In this document: positions 39,815 to 48,234 of the stretch, in pieces | Position numbering within the stretch: the first letter of the stretch is position 1 | Layout of the letters: every line of letters starts with the position of its first letter | Source: Geoanaerobacter pelophilus | GTDB lineage: Bacteria; Desulfobacterota; Desulfuromonadia; Geobacterales; DSM-12255 | Direction: 5' to 3' | NCBI RefSeq assembly: GCF_018476885.1 | Contig: NZ_JAHCVJ010000009.1 | Coordinates: 90,068-154,067, forward strand | DNA length: 64,000 nt | Notes under the pieces: generated by a model | Seen by the model: the letters and a program-made list of their open reading frames with translations, nothing else | Database searches by the model: none | What the model was told of the DNA's origin: nothing | Translations under genes and position numbers: made by a program

Positions 39815-40345
39815 ATGCATCTTTATAAGGGACAGGTCCAAGTATATACCGGCAATGGCAAGGGTAAAACCACTGCTGCGCTTGGTCTTGCATTTCGCGC
39901 TTTGGGGCGGGGATTAAAGGTCTGCATGATACAGTTCATGAAGGGCGGCGGACCTTACGGAGAACACTTTGCCGCAGAACGCTTGGCTCCCGACTTCACA
40001 ATCATACCGTTTGGCAGGGGAGGTTGGGTAGACCGCGACAACCCGGACCCTGAAGATCGAAGACTCGCTGAGGAGGCTCTAAAGCAAGGAGCAGCGGCTC
40101 TGACATCAGGTGCTTATGATTTGGTGATTCTTGATGAGGTGAATGGCGCCGTTTATTTCGGGCTTGTGCCGGTTGAACAGGTTCTGGAACTGATCCACTC
40201 CCGGCCCGATTGCGTAGAACTGGTGCTGACAGGTAGAAGCGCAGACCAAAGAATCATAGATGTTGCTGATCTTGTCACGGAAATGTGTGAAATAAAGCAT
40301 TACTACAAGGCAGGAATACCGGCAAGAGTCGGTATTGAAAAGTGA
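39815..40345 (+). CDS. cobO: Cob(I)yrinic acid a,c-diamide adenosyltransferase CobO/BtuR
   Basis: Transfers adenosine from ATP to cob(I)alamin to make adenosylcobalamin. The 176-aa chain has the family P-loop GNGKGKTTAALGLAFRALGRG (~res 13), the following LKVCMIQFMKGG segment, and the DEVNGAVYFGLV motif (~res 110) that binds the corrinoid. Its product is the cofactor of methylmalonyl-CoA mutase, whose B12-binding subunit and chaperone MeaB are encoded next, so the three genes form one functional set. The ATG at 39815 follows a good promoter but only a weak ribosome-binding site (AAGGGA). Confidence 0.92.
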   Translation: MHLYKGQVQVYTGNGKGKTTAALGLAFRALGRGLKVCMIQFMKGGGPYGEHFAAERLAPDFTIIPFGRGGWVDRDNPDPEDRRLAEEALKQGAAALTSGAYDLVILDEVNGAVYFGLVPVEQVLELIHSRPDCVELVLTGRSADQRIIDVADLVTEMCEIKHYYKAGIPARVGIEK

Positions 40346-40416
40346 AACTGTTCTTCTTGGTATTTACTATATTGGTTTGGTGATTAATACCTTATTTATC
40401 AAAAAGGAGATGTGTG

Positions 40417-40821
40417 ATGGCTGAAAGAACTTTGCGCGTACTAGTTGGGAAACCTGGCTTGGATGGTCATGACCGTGGGGCAAAAATTATTGCCAGGGCT
40501 TTCCGCGATGCCGGTTTTGAGGTCATTTACACCGGTCTGCATCAAACCCCAGAGCAGATTGTCTCTGCAGCGATCCAGGAGGATGTTGACTGTGTCGGAC
40601 TCTCAATTTTGTCTGGTGCCCACAACACGCTTCTGCCAAAGGTATGTCAGTTGCTACAGGAGAAAAATGCTGATGACATCGGCGTGTTTGGTGGTGGCGT
40701 CATTCCCGAAGACGATATTCCGGGACTCAAGGGTGCTGGCATTAAGGAAGTTTTTACTCCTGGGACATCAACCGAAGATATTGTAAAGTGGGTTCGCGAA
40801 AATATCAGACCAAGAGCTTGA
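40417..40821 (+). CDS. Methylmalonyl-CoA mutase small/B12-binding subunit
   Basis: A 134-aa B12-binding domain carrying the base-off/His-on motif DGHDRGAKI (DxHxxG, ~res 17-22), SxL in LSILSGAHN (~res 64) and GG in VFGGGVIP (~res 90). In this split form the catalytic TIM-barrel subunit is encoded elsewhere. The domain holds adenosylcobalamin for rearranging succinyl-CoA and methylmalonyl-CoA. The start is ATG 40417 with AAGGAG seven bases upstream; a GTG at 40414 is not needed. It precedes the GTPase meaB, separated by a terminator-like hairpin. Confidence 0.88.
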   Translation: MAERTLRVLVGKPGLDGHDRGAKIIARAFRDAGFEVIYTGLHQTPEQIVSAAIQEDVDCVGLSILSGAHNTLLPKVCQLLQEKNADDIGVFGGGVIPEDDIPGLKGAGIKEVFTPGTSTEDIVKWVRENIRPRA

Positions 40822-40849
40822 TCTTCTGAGATTCATCAAGACACGAAAG

Positions 40850-40872
40850 GCGAGGGGATTCCCTCGCTTTTC
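40850..40872 (+). terminator. Terminator between the B12-binding gene and meaB
   Basis: GCGAGGG (40850-40856), loop GATT, CCCTCGC (40861-40867), followed by TTTTCC. Lies 28 bases after the preceding stop, so meaB may have its own promoter or read through. Confidence 0.7.
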
Positions 40873-40913
40873 CATTGTAGCGGCTAAAAAATATGAAAAT
40901 GAGGTAATCTTTG

Positions 40914-41867
40914 ATGTCATTGGCTGAGAGGATACTTGCCGGAGATATTCGTTCTGCAGCGCGGCTTATGCGGGACATTGACGATGGCTTCACGTCGGCC
41001 CTCGATGAGCTGAAGTCTCTTTATCCTTCTTCGGGGAAGGCTTATCTTGTCGGGATCACCGGGCCTCCGGGCGCAGGGAAATCTACGCTTGTCGACCAGA
41101 TAACTGCCGAGTACCGGAAGCGTGGCAAACGGGTCGGCATCGTGGCCATTGACCCGACAAGCCCTTTTACTGGGGGGGCTATTCTGGGTGACCGCATCAG
41201 GATGAACCGTCATGCCGACGATGAAGGAGTCTTTATCCGCAGCTTGGCTACCCGCGGGTATCTTGGAGGGATTTCGCGCTCGACTGGCGATGTTGCCTTG
41301 GTGATGGATGCCATGGGGATGGATGTTGTGATAATCGAGACGGTCGGAGTCGGCCAGGATGAAGTGGATATCGTTCGGATGGCACATACTACTGCTGTCG
41401 TCATGGTGCCGGGTCTTGGAGATGATATTCAGGCAATAAAAGCAGGCATTTTAGAGATAGGCGATGTTTTTGTTGTAAACAAGGCCGATCGGCAGGATGC
41501 TGACAGGACTGTCCGTGAGCTTGGTGCTATGCTGGATATGAATGCCAAGAAGGACGGAGACTGGCTTCCAAAAGTTTTAAAAACCGAAGCCAACAGGGGC
41601 ACCGGCATTGAGGCGTTAGTTGATGAATTTGAGTCGCACCGAGCGTATTTATTTGGTTCTGGTGCTATTGAGAAGTTCATGTCAGAGAAGATTTCCCGGA
41701 TTTTCATGGAGATCCTTAAAGACCGGCTCTTTGCTGAGGTTATGAAGCCTTTGACGGCTGAAGGCAGACTTGATGGCATTGTCGATGATCTGGTGAAGCG
41801 CAGAATTGATCCTTATACCCTTGTTGAAAGAATTCTTGAAGAACGGGCTGTCAATCGGCATGAATAA
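40914..41867 (+). CDS. meaB: Methylmalonyl-CoA mutase-associated GTPase MeaB (ArgK family)
   Basis: G3E-family GTPase that protects and reloads methylmalonyl-CoA mutase. Motifs are clear: GITGPPGAGKST (P-loop, ~res 44), DPTSPFTGGAILGDRIRM (switch I, ~res 78), ETVGVGQDEVDIV (Walker B/switch II, ~res 142), NKAD (~res 191). The C-terminal helices form the dimerisation and mutase contact part. 317 aa is a normal length. The start is ATG 40914 (GAGG upstream); the adjacent TTG at 40911 is less likely. Together with cobO and the B12-binding subunit it forms a cobalamin/mutase cluster. Confidence 0.92.
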   Translation: MSLAERILAGDIRSAARLMRDIDDGFTSALDELKSLYPSSGKAYLVGITGPPGAGKSTLVDQITAEYRKRGKRVGIVAIDPTSPFTGGAILGDRIRMNRHADDEGVFIRSLATRGYLGGISRSTGDVALVMDAMGMDVVIIETVGVGQDEVDIVRMAHTTAVVMVPGLGDDIQAIKAGILEIGDVFVVNKADRQDADRTVRELGAMLDMNAKKDGDWLPKVLKTEANRGTGIEALVDEFESHRAYLFGSGAIEKFMSEKISRIFMEILKDRLFAEVMKPLTAEGRLDGIVDDLVKRRIDPYTLVERILEERAVNRHE

Positions 41868-42789
41868 ACAAAGGACCTGTAACACTAGCACTATGCCCAA
41901 GTGGGTCAGGGTATTCCTGAAGTTTTTTGTTGGTTCATTATCGCTTTTCCTTGCCGGATGGATCATTCTGTCTGGACCATCCGCGGTTTCCGAGCCGGCT
42001 GCAAATCCTGAAGACCCTGCCAGAGAGGATCTTACCCGGATTGTGTACCCAAGCCTTGAAAAAATTGAGTGGCGTCCGCATTTCATGCGCCCCAATGATT
42101 CACCTGAACTGCTGTTTGGCAAGGATTGGCCGCTTGTGGCTCGGTTTAACCGTATCGACAGACGGCATCTATATCCGGGCATGACGATCAAAGTGCCGGT
42201 AAGGATGGATGACATAAAGGATTACACGGCGCTTCCCCGCTTTTACGAACCAGCGAAGCGCCACGAGAAATATATCCTGGTGAGTATTACCGAGCAGTGG
42301 ATCGGCGCCTATGAACATGGCAAGTTAGTGTTTTCAATGCCAGCGGCCACCGGGAAGAAGGGGACCGAAACTCCCACAGGGCTCTTCCGCATTGATGCCC
42401 GCCATAAAAACCATACATCGTCACTTTATCAGACCGACGACAAGAGCGCTCAGTATCCGATGGACAACGCAATGCGTTTTTATATCGGTCCTGACAATGT
42501 ATCTTACTGGATTCACGCTCGCGATCTTCCGGGCAAGCCTGCGTCTCACGGCTGTGTAGGGCTTTTTGATGAGACCATGCAGAATCGCATGTATGATCTG
42601 CCGGAAAATCCTGTTCTTATGGACTCTGTGAAGCTCTATAACTGGGCTGTGGGCGAAGATGATTATGAAGATGATACCGGTGAACTCGAAGAGCTGGAGG
42701 ATGGACCGGTTGTCGAGATAGTGGGGGAGCTTCCCAAGGTGTTGAATGAGAGCCCATACCGACCTGTTGCCGCAACAGTCGGCAAATAA
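41860..42789 (+). CDS. L,D-transpeptidase (YkuD family) with N-terminal anchor
   Basis: A 309-aa periplasmic enzyme that forms 3-3 peptidoglycan cross-links or links proteins to the wall. An N-terminal TM/signal (~res 12-37) is followed by a LysM-like segment (LYPGMTIKVPVRMDD) and the YkuD domain. The catalytic motif is IHARDLPGKPASHGCVGLFD: the nucleophile Cys and His are present, but the usual Arg after C-[VI] is Gly, an uncommon variant. A Glu/Asp-rich tail follows (~res 260-290). The ATG at 41860 overlaps the meaB stop by eight bases; ATG 41893 is an alternative start. No good ribosome-binding site is seen for either. Confidence 0.75.
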   Translation: MNKQRTCNTSTMPKWVRVFLKFFVGSLSLFLAGWIILSGPSAVSEPAANPEDPAREDLTRIVYPSLEKIEWRPHFMRPNDSPELLFGKDWPLVARFNRIDRRHLYPGMTIKVPVRMDDIKDYTALPRFYEPAKRHEKYILVSITEQWIGAYEHGKLVFSMPAATGKKGTETPTGLFRIDARHKNHTSSLYQTDDKSAQYPMDNAMRFYIGPDNVSYWIHARDLPGKPASHGCVGLFDETMQNRMYDLPENPVLMDSVKLYNWAVGEDDYEDDTGELEELEDGPVVEIVGELPKVLNESPYRPVAATVGK

Positions 42790-42836
42790 GTGGTGTTGCA
42801 GCTGTTGAAAACCCAGCAATTACAAAGGAGGTTTAC

Positions 42837-43556
42837 ATGAATGTTTCATTGAGGATACTGGTGAGTTGGTTTGTTATGGCCTTGATTGCCGCATCTGCTG
42901 TGGCCGCCCCGTTGGTCGTCAAGCCTGAAACCGTTTTGCGGCAAGCGTTCCCCGACCTTACCTTTGAAAGCATCAAAGAAACCAACATTGCCGGTATGTA
43001 TGAAGTTGTCTCCGGTCAGAATGTTTTGTATTTCTTCCCGGAAAAAGAATATCTTTTTGTCGGTGAGATTTACACCAAGGATCGTAAGACCTTGTCTGCA
43101 GAAAGAAAAAAGGAACTGAAAGAAAACACGCTCAAACTGGTCAAGTCGCTCCCTCTGGAAAAAGCAGTAAAGATCGGTTCGGGAAAGAATACGGTGATTG
43201 AATTTACTGATCCTGACTGCCCTTATTGCCGTAAGGCTTCCGAGTTCCTCAAGAAACGCAAAGACGTGACCCGCTATGTATTTTTTGCTCCTTTTGCCCA
43301 TCCGCAAGCCATCACAAAGATTCACCATATCCTTAATTCAAAGGATAAGGCTGCTGCCTATGAAGACATGATGGGGGGCAAGCCGTCGCCTCAGGGTGCT
43401 ACTTACAGTGACTCGGTAAAGTCTTTGGCACAGGAACACATCGCGCTTGCCAGAAAATTGGGTGTGCAAGGTACGCCGACTTTTTTTGTTAACGGCCAGG
43501 AAGTCGTTGGGGCGGACGAGAAAAAGATAGAGAGTCTTTTAGGGACCCATAAATAG
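42837..43556 (+). CDS. DsbC-like thiol:disulphide interchange protein
   Basis: A 239-aa secreted thioredoxin-fold protein with signal peptide (MALIAASAVAAP, cleavage near Ala24), an N-terminal DsbC-type dimerisation region, and the active-site CPYC (Cys128-Cys131), preceded by EFTDPDC. The cis-Pro motif is GTPTFF (~res 218). It would isomerise disulphides or feed reductant in the periplasm, relevant for the many cysteine-rich haem proteins encoded further on. A strong AAAGGAGGT lies right before the ATG. The gene ends in a terminator and is the last of this + strand group. Confidence 0.85.
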   Translation: MNVSLRILVSWFVMALIAASAVAAPLVVKPETVLRQAFPDLTFESIKETNIAGMYEVVSGQNVLYFFPEKEYLFVGEIYTKDRKTLSAERKKELKENTLKLVKSLPLEKAVKIGSGKNTVIEFTDPDCPYCRKASEFLKKRKDVTRYVFFAPFAHPQAITKIHHILNSKDKAAAYEDMMGGKPSPQGATYSDSVKSLAQEHIALARKLGVQGTPTFFVNGQEVVGADEKKIESLLGTHK

Positions 43557-43584
43557 CCGGTGATGACGCTGATAAACGCAATAA

Positions 43585-43621
43585 GCCCCGTCGAGATGGT
43601 AACCGACGGGGCTTTTCCTTT
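43585..43621. terminator. Rho-independent terminator, bidirectional, downstream of dsbC-like gene
   Basis: GCCCCGTCG (43585-43593) and CGACGGGGC (43604-43612) form a perfect 9-bp stem with a ten-base loop, followed by TTTTCCTTTT on the + strand. On the minus strand it is followed by TTATTG. It separates the convergent dsbC-like and CheX-type genes. Confidence 0.85.
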
Positions 43622-43639
43622 TATACTTGCTGAGGGTAA

Positions 43640-44500
43640 TCAGGTGTAGATTATGAGTGTAATTGCCGCGTTGCCGCTTGCCAGGCAGATGGGAAAGTTA
43701 AGAGCGGTATATCCTACCGGGATTTCAATGTCGTCTTGGCTTTCAAGGATTTCCGGCGGCATTATATCGAGTGTTATTCCAAGCTGAACTGATTTTGCCA
43801 CTATATTTCCACAGACGACATTGATGAATTCCATCACTGTGTCATCGAGCACTTCTTTTGGTTCATGGGATACTTCATCCTGGCTCAGTATTGCCTTGGC
43901 AATCTGGATCTGGACCTCTTCGGATGCAGAGAAGACATACCGGCAGCGAATATCGCCCGTAAAGTCCATTGCCGCTACAATATGAGAACTGGCAAGGCAG
44001 CTGACAACTTCGCATGGTACCGGCCTGAAAGTGAGCCGGGCCACTCTGGTCAACATCTTGTAGCTTAGATCAGCCATCATTTCCCATAACGGTTGTTGTT
44101 GCACTCCTGCAGGTAGTTGCACCCGGTCTGTAACATATTGAGATTGATCTGCTTTAAAATCAGCAAGGTATTTTTCCAGTTGGTCTTCGGTAAGACCGCC
44201 AACCATAGTGATTGCCTTGCCGATATAGAGGTGAGAGTCTGACTGTTTGCGCAATGCTTGTTGCAGGGTATCTGCAGAGAGAAATCCTAACTTCACGGAC
44301 ATATCGCCGAATCTTAAATCTTCCGAACGCTGAGCAAGGTTTACCTGCTCCACGTCTGCCTGGGTCATCAGACCCATCTCAATGGCAATATCGCCTATGC
44401 TTTTGTTCGTTGATTCTTGCAGTTCAATTGCCTTAAGCAAAGTTTCTCTGGAAATCACACCTTGCTCTACCAGGAATTGACCAAAAAACTTTACAGCCAT
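43640..44500 (-). CDS. Chemotaxis CheX-like phosphatase domain protein with N-terminal MshEN-like repeats
   Basis: A 286-aa protein. The first ~115 residues contain two repeats of the MshEN/GspE-N type (GQFLVEQGVISRETLLKAIELQ and GDMSVKLGFLSADTLQQALRKQ), a fold that in other proteins can bind c-di-GMP. The C-terminal ~150 residues are a CheX/CheC-type domain (MDFTGDIRCRYVFSASEEVQIQIAKAI; LDDTVMEFINVVCGNIVAKS), which dephosphorylates CheY. It could link a nucleotide signal to CheY dephosphorylation. The GGAG ribosome-binding site precedes the ATG. The CheY gene lies upstream in the same operon, 41 bases away. Confidence 0.75.
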   Translation of the reverse strand: MAVKFFGQFLVEQGVISRETLLKAIELQESTNKSIGDIAIEMGLMTQADVEQVNLAQRSEDLRFGDMSVKLGFLSADTLQQALRKQSDSHLYIGKAITMVGGLTEDQLEKYLADFKADQSQYVTDRVQLPAGVQQQPLWEMMADLSYKMLTRVARLTFRPVPCEVVSCLASSHIVAAMDFTGDIRCRYVFSASEEVQIQIAKAILSQDEVSHEPKEVLDDTVMEFINVVCGNIVAKSVQLGITLDIMPPEILESQDDIEIPVGYTALNFPICLASGNAAITLIIYT

Positions 44501-44541
44501 AGTTAATCTCCTTCTGCATACATGATCAGTGGCATTCGTTT

Positions 44542-44901
44542 TCAGAGACTACGAAGGATCTTAAGGACATTTTCTGCTTCAAACGGTTTAGAAATAACAT
44601 TCATCGCACCGAGCTTGATCGCTTCGCTGAACTTGTCGCCAACCCCTCCCAAAGAGGTGATCATTACCACCTTAACAGTCTTGTCCAGAGACATAAGGGT
44701 GCGCAAAGCAGTTATCCCGTCCATGCCAGGCATGTTCATGTCCATGCAAATGATGTCTGGATGGAGAGTTTGGAACAACTTGATAGCATCCAGGCCGTTT
44801 TTGCCTTGGCCGACAACCTCAAAGTCACCACTTTCTACAAGGATTTTTTCAAGTTGGCGGGCTACAGAAATGCTGTCGTCTACAAGCAAAACTCTTTTCA
44901 T
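44542..44901 (-). CDS. CheY-like single-domain response regulator
   Basis: A 119-aa receiver domain only: acidic pocket VDDS (res 8-10), phosphoacceptor Asp54 in ICMDMNMPG, switch Thr/Ser in MITSLGG, Lys in VISKPFE. It has no output domain, so it works through protein contacts, as CheY does. The partner CheX-like phosphatase is directly downstream on the same strand; the pair forms a signalling and reset module. GAAGGAG precedes the ATG. The histidine kinase that feeds it is not in the window. Confidence 0.88.
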   Translation of the reverse strand: MKRVLLVDDSISVARQLEKILVESGDFEVVGQGKNGLDAIKLFQTLHPDIICMDMNMPGMDGITALRTLMSLDKTVKVVMITSLGGVGDKFSEAIKLGAMNVISKPFEAENVLKILRSL

Positions 44902-44975
44902 ATTTAATTCTCCTTCTCCGATCAGGACGTCGTGACTTTAATAATATCGGCTCGGAATTGCGGTACTTAAGCAGG

Positions 44976-47321
44976 TTAAAGAATGATAAAAATGATAGTT
45001 ATGATCAGGGCATTGATTCCGCCAAGTCCGAAGTATTCTTTTGTGTAGTTTTTGTTGGTTTGTTCACTAGTTAAGATTGGATTAGTTCCTGAGAGATAAT
45101 CAGTTTCGTAAGCGGATTCCTCGCTTCCCGTCTGCCCGGTGATCCGTACGTTTACCTTGTTTTTCGGTTGAGGTTCCTCTTGAGCGGCTGGCGCAGGTTT
45201 TTGCGGCATCAGGATTGATTCTGGAATGTCAGGGTCAAAAGATCGTTGATCTGATGCAGATTTGTTGCCTGATTTGTCGTTTTGGACTTCATTGGTGACA
45301 AGGGCTGGTGGCGGAGGCGGTGGTGGAATGACAACCTTGACTTGCGTGACTTTTGCAGCTTCTCTGTTGCCGGCTCGGTCAGTACTCCAGTACCTGATCT
45401 CATAGTCTCCTGCCGTTGATATGCTGAACGGCTCTGTCCCTTGCCGTATCCCTTTGCCGAGAATAAGGTATTCACTCGCTGCAGCACCGGACAATTCATC
45501 GTTAGCGCTCAAGGAAAGTACCGTTTTATCGGTTACTTGGATGGTTTGCGGTGCAGATTGCTTTGGTTCGCCGATTACCAGAGATGTTACTGGCGGAGTA
45601 TGGTCAATAATCACCTTGATAAACCTGGCTGGTTCAATATTATTGAGCTGATCAATACTTCTGAATTCAACGAGATGAATCCCTTCGTCGGCAATAGAGA
45701 ACGGCTGATATGTTTTCCACGGGCTATCGTCGAGCTTGTACTCAGACCCCTTGATTTCAATATTCTTATCAGAAGCTGTGATGGCAATATTGACCGGCTT
45801 GTCAGAGTAAACAGTGTCGCCGGTGTCTATTTTCTCATTGTTGACGCTTATCTGTGATGCCGGCGGTTCAACATCAACCATTACTTTTAGCGACTTGGCG
45901 GGCTCTACGTTGCCGGCTTTGTCTCTGGCTCTGAATTCAATAGTATGGAGGCCGCCCTGCTGTATGGTGAACGGCTCGTATGAGGACCAGTCACCTGAGT
46001 CAACCCTGTATTCAATCGCATTGACACCGGATTGATTGTCTGTGGCGGTAAGGTTAAAAAAAGTGCTGTCATTGACAATGAGGTTACCTTTTACCGTAGT
46101 CACGCTGGGAGCGCCTACATTGATCTTTGTCACAGGTGGCGTTTTGTCTATCTGCACCTCAATTGACTTGGCTGTTTCCTGATTACCAACATAGTCAGAG
46201 CTGCGAAATGAGATTAAATGATTTCTTTTATCGTCAACGGGAAATGGCGAGTATGTTTGCCAGGCTCCTTGATCTATTTTGAATTCTGTTCTCCTGACCC
46301 CGGAAAGCATGTCTGATGCGGTTATGACAAACCTGGACGGACTATTGGTATAAAAGACATTTGTTGTAATGGCCTGGTTGTCTCCGGTAAGCAATGTCGA
46401 TATTGGCGGTGTTGCATCATTAATAACGCTCAGGAATTGCCCATCTTCCAGGTTACCGATATTGTCCCTGGCTCTGAATTCAATTTTATGCTCACCTTCC
46501 TCCTCGATTCGGAAAGCTTCTCTGTAAGTAAGCCATGCACCTTTATCAACCCGGTATTCTATCTGAGCTAGTCCTGAATCTTCGTCTGTTGCCGCTATGG
46601 TAAAGGTTGTTGCGCTGGAAACAAAGGCCTTGCCATCACTATCCTTGTAGTAAGGGGTGCCGACTTCTATTTTGCTCGTCGGAGCTGTTGTATCCAAACT
46701 GAAGGAGATGGATTTGGGTAATTCAATATTACCTGCCTTGTCCCAAGACCTGAAGGTAAGTACGTGTATGCCTTTTGATATGGTGGTCAAGTCGAGAGGC
46801 TCTCGATAGGTCTTCCATTCCGCAGAGTCCCCCCAGTGGTATTCGATACGGTCAACTCCCGACTTTACTGGCCCGGTGTCCTCAGCGGACAGCTCTATTT
46901 TGCTTGAATTGGAGATAAACAGGGTCTTGGCGGTAATATGCTTCGGCGTATTCACCTGGGCCGAGCTGCTTGGAGCAGAAGTGTCGATGATAAATGAAAC
47001 TGAGCTCTTGGTGCGCTTCCCAAGAGCATCGACTGCTGAAACATCCAGCACATATTCGCCGTCAGTTGCTATTTCTTTTAGGTCGTACGGAGCATTGTTA
47101 AGCATTGCTTCGATATTCGCGTCGCCTCCCAATATCTGAATTTTGGGAGTGATCGCCTTGTTGTAGACCCCTGAGTTCATTACACCTGAGATTTCAATGG
47201 TTATGCCGCTGAGATTGGGTTCAGGTGAGAGTTGTCCTGATGCTGCGGCAAAAACGACCCCTGAGACAAAAATAAGACAGAGCACTAGCAGAAGGGTAGA
47301 TTTATTAAAAGAAGCAAGCAT
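44976..47321 (-). CDS. Large surface protein with six OmpL47/Ig-like repeats and C-terminal membrane anchor
   Basis: A 781-aa protein: signal peptide (LLLVLCLIFVSGVVFA), then about six tandem repeats of ~90 residues with recurring GVxxIEYRVDxGxWxxYxxFxIxxxGxHxIEFRxxDxxGNxE; OmpL47-type beta domains. Each repeat is closed by a short PPxT/PPxS linker. A Pro-rich stretch (VIPPPPPPPALV) and a polar linker lead to a final hydrophobic helix (INALIITIIFIIL), suggesting a C-terminal membrane anchor. Domains of this type usually occur as adhesins or cell-surface structural spacers. ATG 47321 is preceded by GGGG six bases away. The promoter is at 47360-47388. Function is unknown. Confidence 0.75.
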   Translation of the reverse strand: MLASFNKSTLLLVLCLIFVSGVVFAAASGQLSPEPNLSGITIEISGVMNSGVYNKAITPKIQILGGDANIEAMLNNAPYDLKEIATDGEYVLDVSAVDALGKRTKSSVSFIIDTSAPSSSAQVNTPKHITAKTLFISNSSKIELSAEDTGPVKSGVDRIEYHWGDSAEWKTYREPLDLTTISKGIHVLTFRSWDKAGNIELPKSISFSLDTTAPTSKIEVGTPYYKDSDGKAFVSSATTFTIAATDEDSGLAQIEYRVDKGAWLTYREAFRIEEEGEHKIEFRARDNIGNLEDGQFLSVINDATPPISTLLTGDNQAITTNVFYTNSPSRFVITASDMLSGVRRTEFKIDQGAWQTYSPFPVDDKRNHLISFRSSDYVGNQETAKSIEVQIDKTPPVTKINVGAPSVTTVKGNLIVNDSTFFNLTATDNQSGVNAIEYRVDSGDWSSYEPFTIQQGGLHTIEFRARDKAGNVEPAKSLKVMVDVEPPASQISVNNEKIDTGDTVYSDKPVNIAITASDKNIEIKGSEYKLDDSPWKTYQPFSIADEGIHLVEFRSIDQLNNIEPARFIKVIIDHTPPVTSLVIGEPKQSAPQTIQVTDKTVLSLSANDELSGAAASEYLILGKGIRQGTEPFSISTAGDYEIRYWSTDRAGNREAAKVTQVKVVIPPPPPPPALVTNEVQNDKSGNKSASDQRSFDPDIPESILMPQKPAPAAQEEPQPKNKVNVRITGQTGSEESAYETDYLSGTNPILTSEQTNKNYTKEYFGLGGINALIITIIFIIL

Positions 47322-47359
47322 TTCCATCCCCAATCAGGTTGGTATTCAATAAGTTTTTA

Positions 47360-47388
47360 ATAATACTCGCTGGCAGTTGCCGGTGCAA
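47360..47388 (-). promoter_or_regulatory. Putative promoter of the OmpL47-repeat gene
   Basis: On the minus strand TTGCAC (complement of 47383-47388), a 17-base spacer and TATTAT (complement of 47360-47365). The -10 box matches 5 of 6 consensus positions, the -35 only 3 of 6. Transcription would start near 47352, ~31 bases before the ATG at 47321. Confidence 0.45.
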
Positions 47389-47723
47389 GTTCAAAGTCAC
47401 ATGCACACATTGCACACAAGCTATTGTAACAGCTGAGCATAGTGATCAGGGCTTACCGTATTAACCTCATGATTCGTGATTATCATTGGGGGCTGTTGCA
47501 GCCTTATGGGCTCAGGTGTGTTCATTACTATATATATTATTTGAGATTATTTAATAATGTAAAATCATTGAAATGAATTACAAAAAATATGTTTATTTGT
47601 TGTGGCTCCGATCGTGCATAAATCTCATTAGAAAAATTGCCGATATTTTGTGTTTAGAAAAAACAGCTAGTTGGCTGGTTTTTGTTGATTAATGAAAGCT
47701 AAAACAGTTTTATGACTGGATCA

Positions 47724-47743
47724 ATTTGGTTTTTTAACCAAAT
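47724..47743. repeat. Inverted repeat upstream of the small membrane protein
   Basis: ATTTGGTT (47724-47731), loop TTTT, AACCAAAT (47736-47743): a perfect 8-bp stem 15 bases before the ORF at 47759. It may be an operator of the + strand locus or an RNA structure in its leader; there is no T-run suited to a terminator. Confidence 0.4.
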
Positions 47744-47758
47744 ATCCTCGGTAGCTGG

Positions 47759-48094
47759 ATGACTGTTTCTATGCAAATTTTTAAATCAAAAATCATCTAT
47801 TGCTTTGTTGTCATTGCGCTGATCTCAATCGCGTTTGTCAAGATGGGTAGCTACGTCTCTGACCTGCCTCATGCCAGTAATGCGACCGTTCACCTGGAGC
47901 AGTTGGATTTTACAGAGTCTTTTTGCGAGACAAAGAAATATCAGCAATATATTGATGCCGAATTAAACGTGTTAAGTGCCCTCGTGCCAATACTGTTCTG
48001 CGGGCTGCTCCTTGCCTTGCCAACCTCTTCTCTACTAATGCATTATCTGTACTCTCCCCCTGCGGGGAGGTCTCCTCCTGTAATCGCCTGTTAA
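47759..48094 (+). CDS. Small membrane protein of unknown function upstream of the cytochromes
   Basis: A 111-aa protein with two predicted TM segments (IIYCFVVIALISIAF ~res 11-27; LSALVPILFCGLLLALPTSSLLM ~res 71-93), a loop between them with one Cys, and a C-terminal PPAGRSPP tail. No family recognised. It lies 140 bases upstream of the first giant cytochrome in the same orientation and may be co-expressed. The ATG at 47759 has no clear ribosome-binding site; ATG 47771 is an alternative. It could help in cytochrome secretion, but that is only a guess. Confidence 0.45.
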   Translation: MTVSMQIFKSKIIYCFVVIALISIAFVKMGSYVSDLPHASNATVHLEQLDFTESFCETKKYQQYIDAELNVLSALVPILFCGLLLALPTSSLLMHYLYSPPAGRSPPVIAC

Positions 48095-48234
48095 TCGCGC
48101 ATCTGATTAAAACAAGACCTTTTATTATCAGTGCTTAATTGTAAGTGCTTAAAACTTAATAAGAAAACTACTGAAGGTTTGATAGGTATCCAAACAATGA
48201 CAACTTCTGCTGTTGATTTTGCGGGGGAAGCGGT
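48095..48234 (+). other. Leader region of the first cytochrome, with a direct repeat
   Basis: 140 bases. Contains the direct repeat AGTGCTTAA (48130-48138 and 48144-48152, 14 bases apart), which could be an activator site, and the ribosome-binding site GGGGGAAG before the ATG at 48235. No c-di-GMP riboswitch (GEMM) signature was seen. Confidence 0.4.

Larger units (their letters stand above)
47322..47758. other. AT-rich intergenic region between divergent surface-protein genes
   Basis: 437 bases, no gene. It carries the minus-strand promoter at 47360-47388, an 8-bp inverted repeat around TTTT (47724-47743) and long AT-rich stretches (47500-47720) of the kind where IHF/HU may bend DNA. Promoters for the + strand cytochrome locus must lie here or in 48095-48234, but I could not find one with confidence. 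Confidence 0.4.

Noticed and set aside
48095..48234. c-di-GMP (GEMM) riboswitch, common upstream of Geobacter cytochromes
   Set aside because: The conserved A-rich and GCAAA/GGCAAACC-type blocks were not seen.
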